This document shows, one piece after another, positions 1-9,251 of a stretch of DNA of 64,000 bases (its first letter is position 1; each line of letters begins with the position of its first letter). The notes under the pieces are model-generated. The model saw only the letters and a program-made list of their open reading frames with translations, did no database searches and was not told the origin of the DNA. The translations under genes were made by a program, and so were the position numbers. The stretch spans positions 40,442 to 104,441 of the forward strand of contig JAIYCW010000060.1 of the NCBI GenBank assembly GCA_027487815.1, written 5' to 3'. Source of the DNA: Burkholderiales bacterium. GTDB lineage: Bacteria > Pseudomonadota > Gammaproteobacteria > Burkholderiales > Burkholderiaceae_E.

Positions 1-2
1 TG

Positions 3-638
3 CCCGATTCGGCGAGCTCATCACCCACATTTCAAGCAGGCCTTGCAGTTGCGAGTGGCAGCGAAGTACTGGCAGTTTTTGAAATGCGCGATCAAGTGCG
101 GCCAAGCTCCCAGCATGCGCTCAGAGCCTTAATGGAGCGCAAGATAGCTGTGGCCATTGTGTCCGGCGATCAATCGTCAAAAGTGGATGCATTGGCCGAC
201 GAGCTGGGTGTGGAGTTGCGCTATTCCCAATGCTTGCCCGAACGTAAGGTCGAGTTACTCGCCGAATTGCGGCAACGCTACGGGCCGGTAGCTTTTGTCG
301 GTGATGGGATCAACGATGCGCCGGTCCTGGCGAAAGCAGATGTCAGCTTTGCGATGGGTGCAGGCAGCCCGATCGCCATGACAAGTGCCGATATCGTTTT
401 GGCCCGCGATGACCTCGGCGCAATCGATCAGGCCTTTGACCTGGCGCATCACACGATGCGCAACATCAAGCAGAATCTTTTTTGGGCCTTCGCTTACAAC
501 GCAGCCTTGATTCCGCTCGCCGCGGGGGTGTTTCGGCCTTGGCTCGGTTGGAGTTTTTCGCCGATGGCTGCGGCCGGGGCGATGGCGTTGTCCAGTGTGT
601 TTGTAGTGGTTAATGCTTTGGGCTTGCGCAAGGCTTAA
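3..638 (+). CDS. Heavy-metal P-type ATPase, C-terminal part (5' end outside window)
   Basis: The reading frame is open from the first bases of the window, so the gene starts upstream. The visible part carries the hinge motif GDGINDAPVL (about 100 codons in), the following MGAGSPIAMTSADIVL stretch of P1B-type ATPases, and two C-terminal hydrophobic segments. The phosphorylation site and the CPC membrane motif would lie upstream and cannot be checked, so the metal is not certain. Copper or silver export is the best guess, because a small HMA-domain metallochaperone follows 11 bp downstream and is probably co-transcribed. The family couples ATP hydrolysis to metal export across the inner membrane. 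Confidence 0.93.
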   Translation, partial: PDSASSSPTFQAGLAVASGSEVLAVFEMRDQVRPSSQHALRALMERKIAVAIVSGDQSSKVDALADELGVELRYSQCLPERKVELLAELRQRYGPVAFVGDGINDAPVLAKADVSFAMGAGSPIAMTSADIVLARDDLGAIDQAFDLAHHTMRNIKQNLFWAFAYNAALIPLAAGVFRPWLGWSFSPMAAAGAMALSSVFVVVNALGLRKA

Positions 639-649
639 GGAGTAAAACG

Positions 650-847
650 ATGATTGAATTGCGTGTTGAGGCCATGAGTTGCGGGCACTGTATCAAGGTG
701 ATCACCTCGACGGTGAAGGCACTTGATCCCAAGGCTGAAGTGTCTACTGATCTGGCTACCAAGCGGGTCAGCATCGATAGCAGTCTGCCGATGAGTGCCT
801 TTATTCGGGCATTGGGCGAGGAGGATTACCAGGCTCAGCCTGCCTGA
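650..847 (+). CDS. HMA-domain copper chaperone (CopZ-like)
   Basis: This 65-residue protein is a single heavy-metal-associated domain. It has the metal-binding MSCGHC motif at about residues 9-14 and the expected alternation of hydrophobic strands and helices. The length fits free-standing CopZ/Atx1-like chaperones, which carry Cu(I) in the cytoplasm and hand it to a P-type ATPase. The ATPase gene ends 11 bp upstream on the same strand, so a shared operon is likely. A GGAG ribosome-binding site lies just before the ATG. The metal is inferred from the family, not proven. Confidence 0.88.
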   Translation: MIELRVEAMSCGHCIKVITSTVKALDPKAEVSTDLATKRVSIDSSLPMSAFIRALGEEDYQAQPA

Positions 848-896
848 TTCTTCGCCTGTCCTTGTCTGAAGGCAGCGTTGGTTTACACTGCAGCGC

Positions 897-2348
897 ATGG
901 ACGATCTCTGCGCACTGTCTGCTCATGACCTGCTTGGCCTGTATCGAGGCAAACGATGCTCGCCAGTGGAAGTGTGTGGCGCATTGCTTGCGAGGGTAGA
1001 TCGACTCAATCCTCTGCTCAAGGCCTTTGTACTGGTCGATCATGAAGCGGCGCTTGCGAGCGCGCGGGCTAGTGAAGTCCGCTGGATGCGCGATTCCCCG
1101 ATGGGTCCACTTGATGGTGTGCCAGTGTCGATCAAGGACATCATTCTCACCCGTGGTTGGCCCACATTACGCGGTTCGCTTGGTATCGATCCGGCGCAGG
1201 TCTGGGATATCGATGCGCCGGTCTCTGCACGCTTGCGCGAATCCGGCGCGGTGCTTTTCGGCAAGACAACGACCCCCGAGTATGGTCATAAGGCTGAAAC
1301 CAATTCACCTGGATCGGTGCCTGTGTCACTTGGTGGTGGGGCGACCTGCAATCCCTGGGACTTAAGCAAGACCACTGGAGGCTCTTCAGGTGGCGCAGCT
1401 GCAGCAATAGCCGCAGGACTAGGGCCTTTATCAGTGGGGACTGATGGCGCCGGCTCGGTGCGCATTCCTGCGGCCTTTTGCGGTAACGTGGGCATGAAGC
1501 CAAGTTTCGGCAGGGTTCCTGCCTACCCCTTGTCGCCCTATGGCACGGTGGCTCATCTCGGACCGCACACGATGAGTGTGGCTGATGCTGCCCTCATGCT
1601 TGATGTCATGAAACAGCCGGACGCTCGTGACTGGACATCCTTGCCACCAGACTCGCGCAGCTACCTTGCACGGCTCGAAGCACCGGCGCGTGCGCATGGC
1701 CTGGGCGTCAGCGATCAGCCGCTGGCCGGATTGCGCGCGGCTTATTCTCCAACGTTGGGTTATGTGCGCAATCTTGATCCGCAGGTTCGCGAGGCTCTGG
1801 ATCGCGCAGTTGTTCTACTTGAGGGTCTGGGGCTTGAGATTGAGGCTTGCGATCCTGGCATCGAGGATCCTCTGGAGATCAGCACCGGGTTGTGGTTCCT
1901 GGGGTCGCTATCGGTATGGTCCGGCTTGAGCGAAGAGCAAAAGCGTGTATGTGACCCGGATTTCACTGCCCAGGCTCAATGGGGCAAGCAGATCAGCGGG
2001 CTGCAAGCCACTCAATTGCACCAACGGCGCGGGCTTTTGGGCAGTCATATGCGGCAATGGATGCTGCCCTACGATGTTCTTATTACCCCGACCGTAGCCA
2101 GCACCGCGTTCGCCAATCGGGCGCCGGGTTCCGTGCCGATGTCGCCCGAGACCATGCTTGGCTGGACACCCTATAGTTACCCCTTCAATCTCACTCAGCA
2201 ACCCGCTCTCACTATTCCTTGTGGGCTTAGCAATCAAGGTTTGCCGATTGGCATGCAGCTAGTGGGCCGTATGTTTGACGACATGACTGTCTTGCGGGTG
2301 GCGGCGGCTTTCGAAGAGTGTATGCCGATACCCCGCCCGGTATTGTGA
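897..2348 (+). CDS. Amidase-signature family hydrolase
   Basis: At 483 residues this is a full-length amidase-signature enzyme. The Ser-cisSer-Lys triad is recognisable: Lys in VPVSIKD (about residue 80), GGSSGG (about 160) and the nucleophile region GTDGAGSVR (about 181-189). The family hydrolyses amide bonds (aryl or aliphatic amides, carbamates). The related GatA subunit of Glu-tRNA(Gln) amidotransferase is unlikely here because no gatB or gatC is adjacent. The substrate cannot be read from the sequence. The gene stands between the metal genes and a DUF3047 gene that follows closely. Confidence 0.85.
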   Translation: MDDLCALSAHDLLGLYRGKRCSPVEVCGALLARVDRLNPLLKAFVLVDHEAALASARASEVRWMRDSPMGPLDGVPVSIKDIILTRGWPTLRGSLGIDPAQVWDIDAPVSARLRESGAVLFGKTTTPEYGHKAETNSPGSVPVSLGGGATCNPWDLSKTTGGSSGGAAAAIAAGLGPLSVGTDGAGSVRIPAAFCGNVGMKPSFGRVPAYPLSPYGTVAHLGPHTMSVADAALMLDVMKQPDARDWTSLPPDSRSYLARLEAPARAHGLGVSDQPLAGLRAAYSPTLGYVRNLDPQVREALDRAVVLLEGLGLEIEACDPGIEDPLEISTGLWFLGSLSVWSGLSEEQKRVCDPDFTAQAQWGKQISGLQATQLHQRRGLLGSHMRQWMLPYDVLITPTVASTAFANRAPGSVPMSPETMLGWTPYSYPFNLTQQPALTIPCGLSNQGLPIGMQLVGRMFDDMTVLRVAAAFEECMPIPRPVL

Positions 2349-2353
2349 GGCGC

Positions 2354-3115
2354 ATGCCAGCCTCCTGGCAAAGAGTGGGTTTGGCTTACCGCCTCTGTAT
2401 GGGCTTCGCGCATGCAGCCTTGATGGGGGGCAATGCAATTGCCGCCGGTGGTGCGGTCGAGTTGATGTCGCTTGAAGCGGGTGCGGCAGTGCCCGCTCCA
2501 TGGCAGACGATTCAATTAAAAACCACGACCCCAGCGACCCGATATGACGTGGCGGTATGGGACAGCGAGCTCGCCATTCGGTCTCAGGCCCAAGCCAGCA
2601 TGAGTTTGCTGGTTCGCCCGATCAGCGTCGATTTGTTGCGCACACCAATACTTTGCTGGAAGTGGCGTAGCGAGCAGGTGTTGAAGACTGCGGACATCAC
2701 AAAAAAGTCCAGTGATGATTTGTCGGCCAGGGTCTATGTGAGTATGGACATGCCCTCCAGCTCAATGAGCCTGGCTACCCGCGCTGCGCTCGCTATAGCC
2801 CGTAATCTGTTTGGCCGGGATGTGCCGGATGCTGCGCTCAGTTATGTCTGGGATAACAGGCAGCCGGCGGGTACGAGTTTGCCCAGCGCATATACCGACC
2901 GCGCACGATTGGTAGTTCTGAAAAATCATGAATCCAAAGTGCGTACCTGGTTCGAGGAGCGTCGCGATGTATTGGCTGACATACAGACCGAATTTGGTGT
3001 TGCGCCACTACGCATTACGGCGGTGGCGCTAGCCACCGACACCGACAACACAGGCGAGGCAGCCCAGGCGGGCTTTGCCCGCTTGCGTTTTGTCGGGCGT
3101 GATCAGCCTTGCTAG
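2354..3115 (+). CDS. DUF3047 family secreted protein
   Basis: The protein matches DUF3047 in its conserved order: a CWKWR element, DDLSARVYV, a late RDVLADIQTEFG segment and a C-terminal ATDTDNTGEAAQAGF run. Starting at ATG 2354 gives about 253 residues and leaves a hydrophobic N-terminus that could be a signal peptide. An upstream ATG at 2318 would overlap the amidase by 31 bp and is less likely. The function of DUF3047 is unknown; its members are predicted to be exported and perhaps carbohydrate-binding-like. It may be translationally coupled to the amidase. Confidence 0.75.
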   Translation: MPASWQRVGLAYRLCMGFAHAALMGGNAIAAGGAVELMSLEAGAAVPAPWQTIQLKTTTPATRYDVAVWDSELAIRSQAQASMSLLVRPISVDLLRTPILCWKWRSEQVLKTADITKKSSDDLSARVYVSMDMPSSSMSLATRAALAIARNLFGRDVPDAALSYVWDNRQPAGTSLPSAYTDRARLVVLKNHESKVRTWFEERRDVLADIQTEFGVAPLRITAVALATDTDNTGEAAQAGFARLRFVGRDQPC

Positions 3116-3127
3116 ATCTCTAGGGCG

Positions 3128-4333
3128 TTAGCCTGCGCCCGTGTCGTCCTTGAGCATCGCGCGGATGCCTCTCACCGCCTGGCGAATCCGGGACTCATTT
3201 TCAATCAGGGCAAATCGCACATACTCATCGCCGTGATCACCAAATCCAATGCCTGGAGATACCGATACCTTGGCTTGCGCGAGCAGGCGTTTGGAGAACT
3301 CCAGGGAGCCGAAGGAGCGATACGCTTCGGGAATGCGCGCCCAGATGTACATGGATGCCTTGGGAATGTCCACCGGCCAGCCTGATTCAATCAGCCCTTT
3401 GGCCAGCACATCGCGCCGCTTCTGGTAGGTGGCAACAATCTGTTGAACACACTGCTGATCGCCCTCCAGCGCTGCAATCGCAGCAACTTGCACTGGTGTG
3501 AAGCTGCCATAGTCGTGATAGCTTTTAATGCGAGCCAGCGCGGCCACCAAGCCTGGATTGCCTACCATGTAACCAATACGCCAACCGGCCATGTTGTAGC
3601 TCTTGGACATGGTGAAAAACTCAACCGCCACATCCTTGGCCCCTGGCACCTGCATGATGGAAGGCGCCTTCCAGCCATCGAACACAATATCGGCATAGGC
3701 AAGGTCATGCACCACCAGAATGTCGTGTTTTTTGGCCAGGGCAATGACCCGCTCAAAGAAATCAAGCTCCACACATTGTGCGGTGGGATTTGAAGGAAAT
3801 CCGAGCACGATCATCTTGGGTTTGGGGTAGCTGCCCCGAATGGCCCGTTCGAGTTCGGCAAAGAAATCAACCCCGGGAACCATCGGCACCGAGCGGATGT
3901 CTGCGCCCGCAATCACAGCTCCGTAAATATGAATCGGGTAGCTTGGGTCCGGCACAAGAACCGTGTCACCGCGGTCCAGCGTCGCGAGCATCAGGTGTGC
4001 CAAGCCTTCTTTTGAGCCGATTGTTACGATCGCTTCGGTGTCCGAATCGATCTCTACCTGATACCGATCCTGATACCAGTGCGAGATCGCGCGGCGCAGT
4101 CTCGGAATGCCTTTACTTGAAGAATAGCCGTGCGTGTCGGGGCGTTGCGCCACCTCAGTGAGCTTGTTGACGATATGCGCAGGAGTCGCTCCATCCGGAT
4201 TTCCCATGCTCAGATCAATGATGTCTTCTCCACGCCTGCGCGCAGCAGCACGCAGCTCGGCAGTGATGTTGAAAACATAAGGGGGTAGACGATCAATGCG
4301 CGCAAAACGGCGCTGAGTGGCGTTGGAGGCCAT
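3128..4333 (-). CDS. alaC: Alanine aminotransferase AlaC
   Basis: The protein is close to E. coli AlaC along its whole length: [52 protein letters not shown], and the pyridoxal-phosphate lysine in [13 protein letters not shown] (near residue 245). These class I aminotransferases interconvert pyruvate/glutamate and alanine/2-oxoglutarate in the cytoplasm. The ATG at 4333 is chosen because it starts [10 protein letters not shown], matching the usual N-terminus; an upstream in-frame ATG at 4393 would add 20 poorly conserved residues. Convergent with the DUF3047 gene, divergent from the diguanylate cyclase. Confidence 0.92.
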   Translation of the reverse strand: MASNATQRRFARIDRLPPYVFNITAELRAAARRRGEDIIDLSMGNPDGATPAHIVNKLTEVAQRPDTHGYSSSKGIPRLRRAISHWYQDRYQVEIDSDTEAIVTIGSKEGLAHLMLATLDRGDTVLVPDPSYPIHIYGAVIAGADIRSVPMVPGVDFFAELERAIRGSYPKPKMIVLGFPSNPTAQCVELDFFERVIALAKKHDILVVHDLAYADIVFDGWKAPSIMQVPGAKDVAVEFFTMSKSYNMAGWRIGYMVGNPGLVAALARIKSYHDYGSFTPVQVAAIAALEGDQQCVQQIVATYQKRRDVLAKGLIESGWPVDIPKASMYIWARIPEAYRSFGSLEFSKRLLAQAKVSVSPGIGFGDHGDEYVRFALIENESRIRQAVRGIRAMLKDDTGAG

Positions 4334-4511
4334 GATTAAGTTCCTACGTAAGCGCCCGGAACCGTCCGAGCGACGTTCGGTGCAATAAGGCACCGGATTT
4401 GAAGTATATCGCGGCGCTCAGTGTTGCCTGGTGAAGCGTACCAACGGCGGCCGGCTCGGCCCAAAGGTGGCAAATTGTTTCAAGTCGGGGGCGCCATAGT
4501 CGATATTTCCG

Positions 4512-5711
4512 ATGAGCACATATGAAATGAATACCGTAGACATCATTAGCGGATTGATCATCGGCGGCGTGGGTTCGTTCCTCGCGGCCGCCCTGATGCT
4601 GCTGGCCCGCTCCAATAGCGAAGTCATGGCCAGCGGACTGCGTGTCTGTGCTTATGCATTTGTGATCATGGGCATGGGCTTGTCGCAGGCTGCGTTGATT
4701 TCCGGTCCTTACGCCGAGCCGGCCCGTTTAATCCTGTCCCTGGGCCCCATCTTGGGGTTGCTGGTGTTCGGGTACGGGTTTAATCTCGTGCATGGGGTAA
4801 CACCCAATGGTGTGCGCTGGGTGGCATGTAGCATCAGTGCGGTAGTGCTGATTGCAGCAGCTTATTTGCACGGCGAGCGCGCTTTGGCTGTGGCGGTGGC
4901 GGCCGGATGTTTGGCCTATTCGATGGTTTTAGCCGTGTATTGCTGGCCACATTTAAGATCAAGACACGTGCTCGCGCAGCGTGTGCTTGGCGTTGTCATT
5001 CTGGGTGTTATCGCGGTTAGTTTGGTCAGACTGATCCAAACCTTGGTGTACCAGGGCCCGGTGCGCGACCATTTGCTATATGTACCTGTATCGCAGCTTT
5101 GGTTCCATGCGCTGTTTTATGGCGTGATGCCGCTCATGACTGGCGTTATGCTGTTGAGTATCATCAACGCCCATTTGGCGCAGCGCCTGGAACTATTTGT
5201 TCACACCGATGAACTGACAAAATCGCTCTCCAGGCGCGGCTTGCGCACTCATGCACCGCACTTGATTGCCAATGCCCGCAAAGCGAAACGCGAAGTTGCT
5301 GTGTTAATGCTCGATCTCGATAACTTCAAAACCATCAATGATCGCTACGGGCATCAGTTTGGCGATGTGGTTTTGTATGAAGTTGCGCAGCAATTGCGCG
5401 ACGAGTTGCGTGGGGAAGCTTTGCTGAGTCGCTATGGTGGAGAGGAGTTTTTGGCATTGATCCCGGTGGAAACCAAGACTGTTGATACGGTTGTTGCCGA
5501 GCGACTGCGACGCGCGGTACGCCGTCTGAAGCTGAGAGGTCCTGCCGGGCAGCCGGTATTGATCACCGTGAGTATCGGCTGCTCCTTGATCGGCAAGCGT
5601 ACCAACGAGCAGTCCGAGCTTGATGGTGCAATCGCGCGTGCGGACCAGGCGCTTTATGACGCCAAGGCCAAAGGGCGGGATCGGGTGCAACTCAACTTGG
5701 CTATCGTTTGA
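4512..5711 (+). CDS. Membrane-anchored diguanylate cyclase (GGDEF domain)
   Basis: The first 225 or so residues form about seven hydrophobic segments, a membrane sensor of no obvious named family. The C-terminal 170 residues are a GGDEF domain, with DELTKSLSRRG at its start, LDLDNFKTINDRYGH, the active-site RYGGEEF near residue 308, and a DQALYDAKAKGRD end. The intact GGEEF suggests a working cyclase making c-di-GMP from GTP. An RxxD inhibitory site is not obvious. No EAL domain is present. Confidence 0.9.
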   Translation: MSTYEMNTVDIISGLIIGGVGSFLAAALMLLARSNSEVMASGLRVCAYAFVIMGMGLSQAALISGPYAEPARLILSLGPILGLLVFGYGFNLVHGVTPNGVRWVACSISAVVLIAAAYLHGERALAVAVAAGCLAYSMVLAVYCWPHLRSRHVLAQRVLGVVILGVIAVSLVRLIQTLVYQGPVRDHLLYVPVSQLWFHALFYGVMPLMTGVMLLSIINAHLAQRLELFVHTDELTKSLSRRGLRTHAPHLIANARKAKREVAVLMLDLDNFKTINDRYGHQFGDVVLYEVAQQLRDELRGEALLSRYGGEEFLALIPVETKTVDTVVAERLRRAVRRLKLRGPAGQPVLITVSIGCSLIGKRTNEQSELDGAIARADQALYDAKAKGRDRVQLNLAIV

Positions 5712-5713
5712 TA

Positions 5714-6679
5714 TCAAGCGAGTTGCGTTGTCGGGTTGGCCATCCTTATGAAGTAGCGTGCAGTTTCCTTGCCGGTCGCTGCATCGATAGTGGCTACCAA
5801 AAACGCATCGCGGGATGAATCAAGGTGCGCCTGTTGGAGCGTATCAACCAAGCTTTGCGTATCGTACATAACATCACCGTTTTGCAGCCAGGCGCGTTGC
5901 ATCCATCGCAGGCGGGGTAACACAATAAAGTGGCTATCCGGGAGTTGCTCGACCCGTTCATAGTTCAGCCACCAGCCTCGCTCGTGGTCGGTATGCAGTG
6001 TGTCACATGTGGCCTGCGTGGCTCCCCACGGGTAAAACATCCAACCCACGGCATAAGCACTGTGCTGCCAAGCAATGCTCGTCCAGGGCTCGGGTGGCTG
6101 ATGGCGCAACTGGTGCGCGAATAGCTTGTTCAGTTTGAGTGCGAGGCTGTCTTTGCGCTCCGGGCCAAGAAAACGCTCGGGCTGAACCGCTCCTGGGCCG
6201 CCGTCTTCGCACAGGAAAAGCTTGATTGCCAATTCCCAGTGAATGTGACGGCCAGTGCGGTCACGCAATAGGAAGTCGATTTCACCCGCCGTGGTTCGAC
6301 TATCTGATGGACTCGCAATCCTGAGAGGGAGATGTGCAGCGAGCCCTTCGAACAAGGGCCCGTGCTCCAGGTAGTAGAGCATTAGGCGCTCGGCATACCG
6401 GCCCAGGCGAAGCGGCGGGCGATCGGCCGGGTGCACTGGTCCTATGGCGTAGGCGAGATGATCGGCATCAAGCGTTTCAAGCCAAGCCTGGTTCGCGACC
6501 GTGTCAGAGCTGCTCCACCGATGGACCATTGCCCATGGCGGCTGCACGCCAAACTGAATTGCTGCCTGGTCGCTTAGGAGTGGCGGGCTCAATAACAGCC
6601 AGCGCAGAGCTTCCAGATGAAGGGCGGCAGGATAAAACGACATGCTGGTGGTTGAGTTCAATGGCTCTGTACAGGACAC
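5714..6679 (-). CDS. DUF1853 family protein
   Basis: Up to 321 residues with the DUF1853 hallmarks: GEIDFLLRDRTG followed by HWELAIKLFL, then ERFLGPERKDSLALKLNKL and a second region rich in aromatic residues. The acidic-plus-lysine pattern (GEID, ELAIK) resembles a PD-(D/E)XK nuclease core, but this is an impression and the family is uncharacterised. The start could be ATG 6679 or an internal ATG that begins MSFYPAALHLEALR, which looks more conserved. It runs divergently from the GntR regulator and shares its short promoter region. Confidence 0.8.
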   Translation of the reverse strand: MSCTEPLNSTTSMSFYPAALHLEALRWLLLSPPLLSDQAAIQFGVQPPWAMVHRWSSSDTVANQAWLETLDADHLAYAIGPVHPADRPPLRLGRYAERLMLYYLEHGPLFEGLAAHLPLRIASPSDSRTTAGEIDFLLRDRTGRHIHWELAIKLFLCEDGGPGAVQPERFLGPERKDSLALKLNKLFAHQLRHQPPEPWTSIAWQHSAYAVGWMFYPWGATQATCDTLHTDHERGWWLNYERVEQLPDSHFIVLPRLRWMQRAWLQNGDVMYDTQSLVDTLQQAHLDSSRDAFLVATIDAATGKETARYFIRMANPTTQLA

Positions 6680-6694
6680 AGATAGTATGCTCTT

Positions 6695-6718
6695 ATATAG
6701 TCATATAGAGGACTATAT
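6695..6718. promoter_or_regulatory. Palindromic operator in front of the GntR gene
   Basis: ATATAGTC at 6695-6702 and GACTATAT at 6711-6718 form a perfect 8-bp inverted repeat. TCATATAG (6701-6708) and CTATATGA (6713-6720) form a second, overlapping one. The site ends at the ATG of the GntR-family gene at 6721 and lies 16 bp from the divergent DUF1853 start. A regulator binding here would repress itself and probably the neighbour. Binding is inferred. Confidence 0.6.
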
Positions 6719-6720
6719 GA

Positions 6721-7452
6721 ATGAAATCTCATATTGAAACGAATGAGCCGGCCGGGAAACGTTATGAGCAAATTGCCAATCAGTTGCGCGGCGCAATCGT
6801 AAGTGGCAACTGGATGGTGGGGCACGCCTTGCCATCCGAGCAACAACTCGCTCAGGACCATCAGGTTGCGGTGGGCACGATACGCCAAGCGGTAGCCTTA
6901 TTGGTTGAGCAGGGTTTGGTTGAGCGGGTTCACGGCCGCGGCACCTTCGTGCGCGGAGTTATCTCGGGCGCGGGGATGCTGCGTTTTTTTCGTTTCGGCT
7001 CGCAGCCTGACGTGTTGCCGCGTTCCTTTATTCTTTCAGTGAAGATACAGCCTGCAAGTGAGAAAGCTGCGGCAGCTCTGCAAATTGCTCCGGGCAGCCA
7101 AACGCTTTACGTTATGAGACTGCGGCAAATTCAAGAGCGGCCTTGCTTGCTTGAGGATATTGTTTTGCCACTTCCCCGCTTTCAGGCCCTGGGTCATGCC
7201 GCTCCTTCCCAATGGGGCGATTTTCTCTACCCCGCCTACGAACGCTTATGTGCGGTGCATGTTCAGCATGTGACTGACACCATCACATTCAATCGATTGA
7301 CCGGCGCACAGGCCAAGCGTCTTGAGCTTGCCAAGGATCACCCTTGCGCAAAGGTCGAGCGTATTGCCTATGACCGACTCCACTCACCGGTGGAATGGCG
7401 GGTCACACGCGGTGATGCCCATGCTTTTCGATATACCAACTCAATTCTTTAG
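6721..7452 (+). CDS. GntR/HutC-family transcriptional regulator
   Basis: The 243-residue protein has an N-terminal winged helix-turn-helix (about residues 12-77, with GHALPSEQQLAQ and GTIRQAVALL, then GLVERVHGRGTFV) and a C-terminal UTRA ligand domain (about 95-240), the HutC subfamily layout. Such proteins are repressors released by a small ligand. The gene is followed 10 bp later by a TTT-transport receptor and an amidohydrolase, so its ligand may be a carboxylate or lactone handled by those proteins. A palindrome abuts its start codon, which suggests autoregulation. Confidence 0.9.
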   Translation: MKSHIETNEPAGKRYEQIANQLRGAIVSGNWMVGHALPSEQQLAQDHQVAVGTIRQAVALLVEQGLVERVHGRGTFVRGVISGAGMLRFFRFGSQPDVLPRSFILSVKIQPASEKAAAALQIAPGSQTLYVMRLRQIQERPCLLEDIVLPLPRFQALGHAAPSQWGDFLYPAYERLCAVHVQHVTDTITFNRLTGAQAKRLELAKDHPCAKVERIAYDRLHSPVEWRVTRGDAHAFRYTNSIL

Positions 7453-7462
7453 GAGACCGTCC

Positions 7463-8461
7463 ATGTCCGTTGATTCGCCCCCTGCCAATCTCAAGCGCAG
7501 ACTTCTCAAGCTCGCAGCGATTTCGCCTTGGCTTTCTGGGTCAGCGCCTGCAATCGCCGGGCCAATTGCAGCGGGCCGTCCAATTACCCTGATGGTGTCT
7601 TATCCCGCAGGAGGAGGGGCCGATCTCATGGCAAGGCTGATTGCGCCAAAACTGGCGGAGGCGCTTGGTCAACCGGTAGTTGTGGAGAATCGCCCGGGGG
7701 CGAGTGGCACTATCGCTGCGGGTCAGCTTGCCCGAGCGCAACCAGACGGGTTGACCCTGATGATGGACGCCTCTTCATTTGCGGTAAATCCATCATTGTT
7801 CAGCCGCTTGCCCTATGACTCGGCTTCAGCATTCACGGTGCTCGGTGTGGTTGCGCAGTTTCCCAATGTGTTGGTATGCACGCCCTCTTTTGAGGCCAAT
7901 AGCGTTGCTGATGTGGTGCGGATAGCGCGCGCGCGGCCCAAGTCCTTAGCCTATGCTTCATCAGGCAATGGCTCCGCACAGCATTTGGCGGGTGCATTGT
8001 TTGAAGACTTGGCCAAAGTAGATTTGAACCATGTGGCTTATCGCGGAGGCGGTCCGGCGATGGTAGATGTGATGGGTGGGCAGGTACCTCTGTTTTTCGC
8101 AAACATTGCCTCATCGTTGGCGAATATTCAGTCAGGAAAACTACGGCCTTTGGCACTAACCGCAAAGCTGCGCTCCCGGGTATTGCCAAATGTCCCGACC
8201 ATGGATGAGGCCGGGGTGAAGGGCCATGAGGTGTTGGAGTGGAATCCTGTGCTCGCGCCATCCGGATTATCTGCGCCAACACGACTGGCTTTGGTTAATG
8301 CTCTGAATAAGGTGAAGGGTGATCCCGAAGTGTTGGGGCGTATCCGTTCATTGGGCGGAGACGCTTTTACAGGCGATGATGTTGCCGCTGCCCAGTTTGT
8401 CAATCAACAAACCGGCCTTTGGGCCCGGGTCATTCGTGAACGCAATATCGCTCGAGACTGA
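7463..8461 (+). CDS. Tripartite tricarboxylate transporter (Bug-type) substrate-binding protein
   Basis: The start ATG 7463 follows an AGGAGA ribosome-binding site. The protein has the Bug-family signature order: ITLMVSYPAGGGADLMARL, VVVENRPGASGTIA, ASSGNGSAQHLAG, VAYRGGGPAMVD and NVPTMDEAGVKG. It begins with a hydrophobic leader and is about 332 residues, normal for the family. These periplasmic receptors bind carboxylates and usually work with TctAB membrane proteins, which are not encoded nearby. It lies between a GntR regulator and an amidohydrolase with a 26-bp overlap to the latter, so the three are probably one operon. Confidence 0.93.
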   Translation: MSVDSPPANLKRRLLKLAAISPWLSGSAPAIAGPIAAGRPITLMVSYPAGGGADLMARLIAPKLAEALGQPVVVENRPGASGTIAAGQLARAQPDGLTLMMDASSFAVNPSLFSRLPYDSASAFTVLGVVAQFPNVLVCTPSFEANSVADVVRIARARPKSLAYASSGNGSAQHLAGALFEDLAKVDLNHVAYRGGGPAMVDVMGGQVPLFFANIASSLANIQSGKLRPLALTAKLRSRVLPNVPTMDEAGVKGHEVLEWNPVLAPSGLSAPTRLALVNALNKVKGDPEVLGRIRSLGGDAFTGDDVAAAQFVNQQTGLWARVIRERNIARD

Positions 8462-9251
8462 TCAGCTGGCGTGGGATTGCCATGTTCATGTATTCGGGCC
8501 CGGCAGTGGCGCGCTTCCTGGCCATTATCAGCCGCGCGAACACACCTTGGAGCAATTGCTCAATCGGGTTCAGGGATCCGGTATTGGCCGCTTTGTAGTG
8601 GTGCAGCCGAGCGTTTATGGAGCTAATAACTCGATATTGCTGCATGCGCTTGAGTCACGTCCTGGGCAGCATCGTGGTGTTGTTGTGGTCGATACCCTGA
8701 TCGACCCTGCGATCGCTGTTCGATGGCACGCCCTCGGGGTACGGGGCATCCGCTTTAACCGGGTTTCACCAATCGGGTTAGCCGCAGAGCCCGCTCATGT
8801 TCTTGATCGATGGCACTCTGTAATCAAAGAGTTGGGGTGGCATGTTCAATGGTTCGTGCGGCCCGAGGGGTTAGGAGAAGTGGAGCTCATTCACGAACGC
8901 TATCCTTTGCCGTGTGTGCTTGATCACTTGGGTGGCCTGAGCGCTGGCTTTGATTCGCAATCGCATTCATGGCGCACTTTGCTTCGGCTCGCAGATGCGG
9001 GCGCCTGGATCAAGGCGTCGGCTTGGTATCGGCTCAGTGCCTCGCCAGGGTTTGGTGATTTGCGGCCGTTGTTGGAATTGCTCGACCGGCGCTATGCCAG
9101 CCAGATGGTGTGGGGCTCGGATTGGCCGCACACTAGTTTTCCTGGCATGTTGGAGCAGGCTTATGCTTGCCAGCTTGAGCCACTGGAGTGGCTTGGGCCA
9201 AAAAGCCAGAACAGGATTTTACGACTCAACCCTGGTCGGCTTTATCGCTGA
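8436..9251 (+). CDS. Amidohydrolase-2 family (2-pyrone-4,6-dicarboxylate lactonase-like)
   Basis: The protein starts best at GTG 8436, overlapping the TTT-receptor gene by 26 bp. It shows the TIM-barrel metallo-hydrolase motifs DCHVHVFGP at the N-terminus, GVRGIRFN in the middle, VLDHLGG, and VWGSDWPHT near the end. These match LigI-type lactonases and related amidohydrolases, which open lactone or imide rings of small carboxylates. With the receptor and the GntR regulator it makes a plausible uptake-and-hydrolysis cluster; the substrate is unknown. Its last 10 bp overlap the 3' end of the next gene on the opposite strand. Confidence 0.88.
   Translation: MNAISLETDQLAWDCHVHVFGPGSGALPGHYQPREHTLEQLLNRVQGSGIGRFVVVQPSVYGANNSILLHALESRPGQHRGVVVVDTLIDPAIAVRWHALGVRGIRFNRVSPIGLAAEPAHVLDRWHSVIKELGWHVQWFVRPEGLGEVELIHERYPLPCVLDHLGGLSAGFDSQSHSWRTLLRLADAGAWIKASAWYRLSASPGFGDLRPLLELLDRRYASQMVWGSDWPHTSFPGMLEQAYACQLEPLEWLGPKSQNRILRLNPGRLYR

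Noticed and set aside
255..452. Minus-strand frame inside the P-type ATPase gene
   Set aside because: It lies opposite a strongly conserved coding region and has no motif; an antisense shadow.
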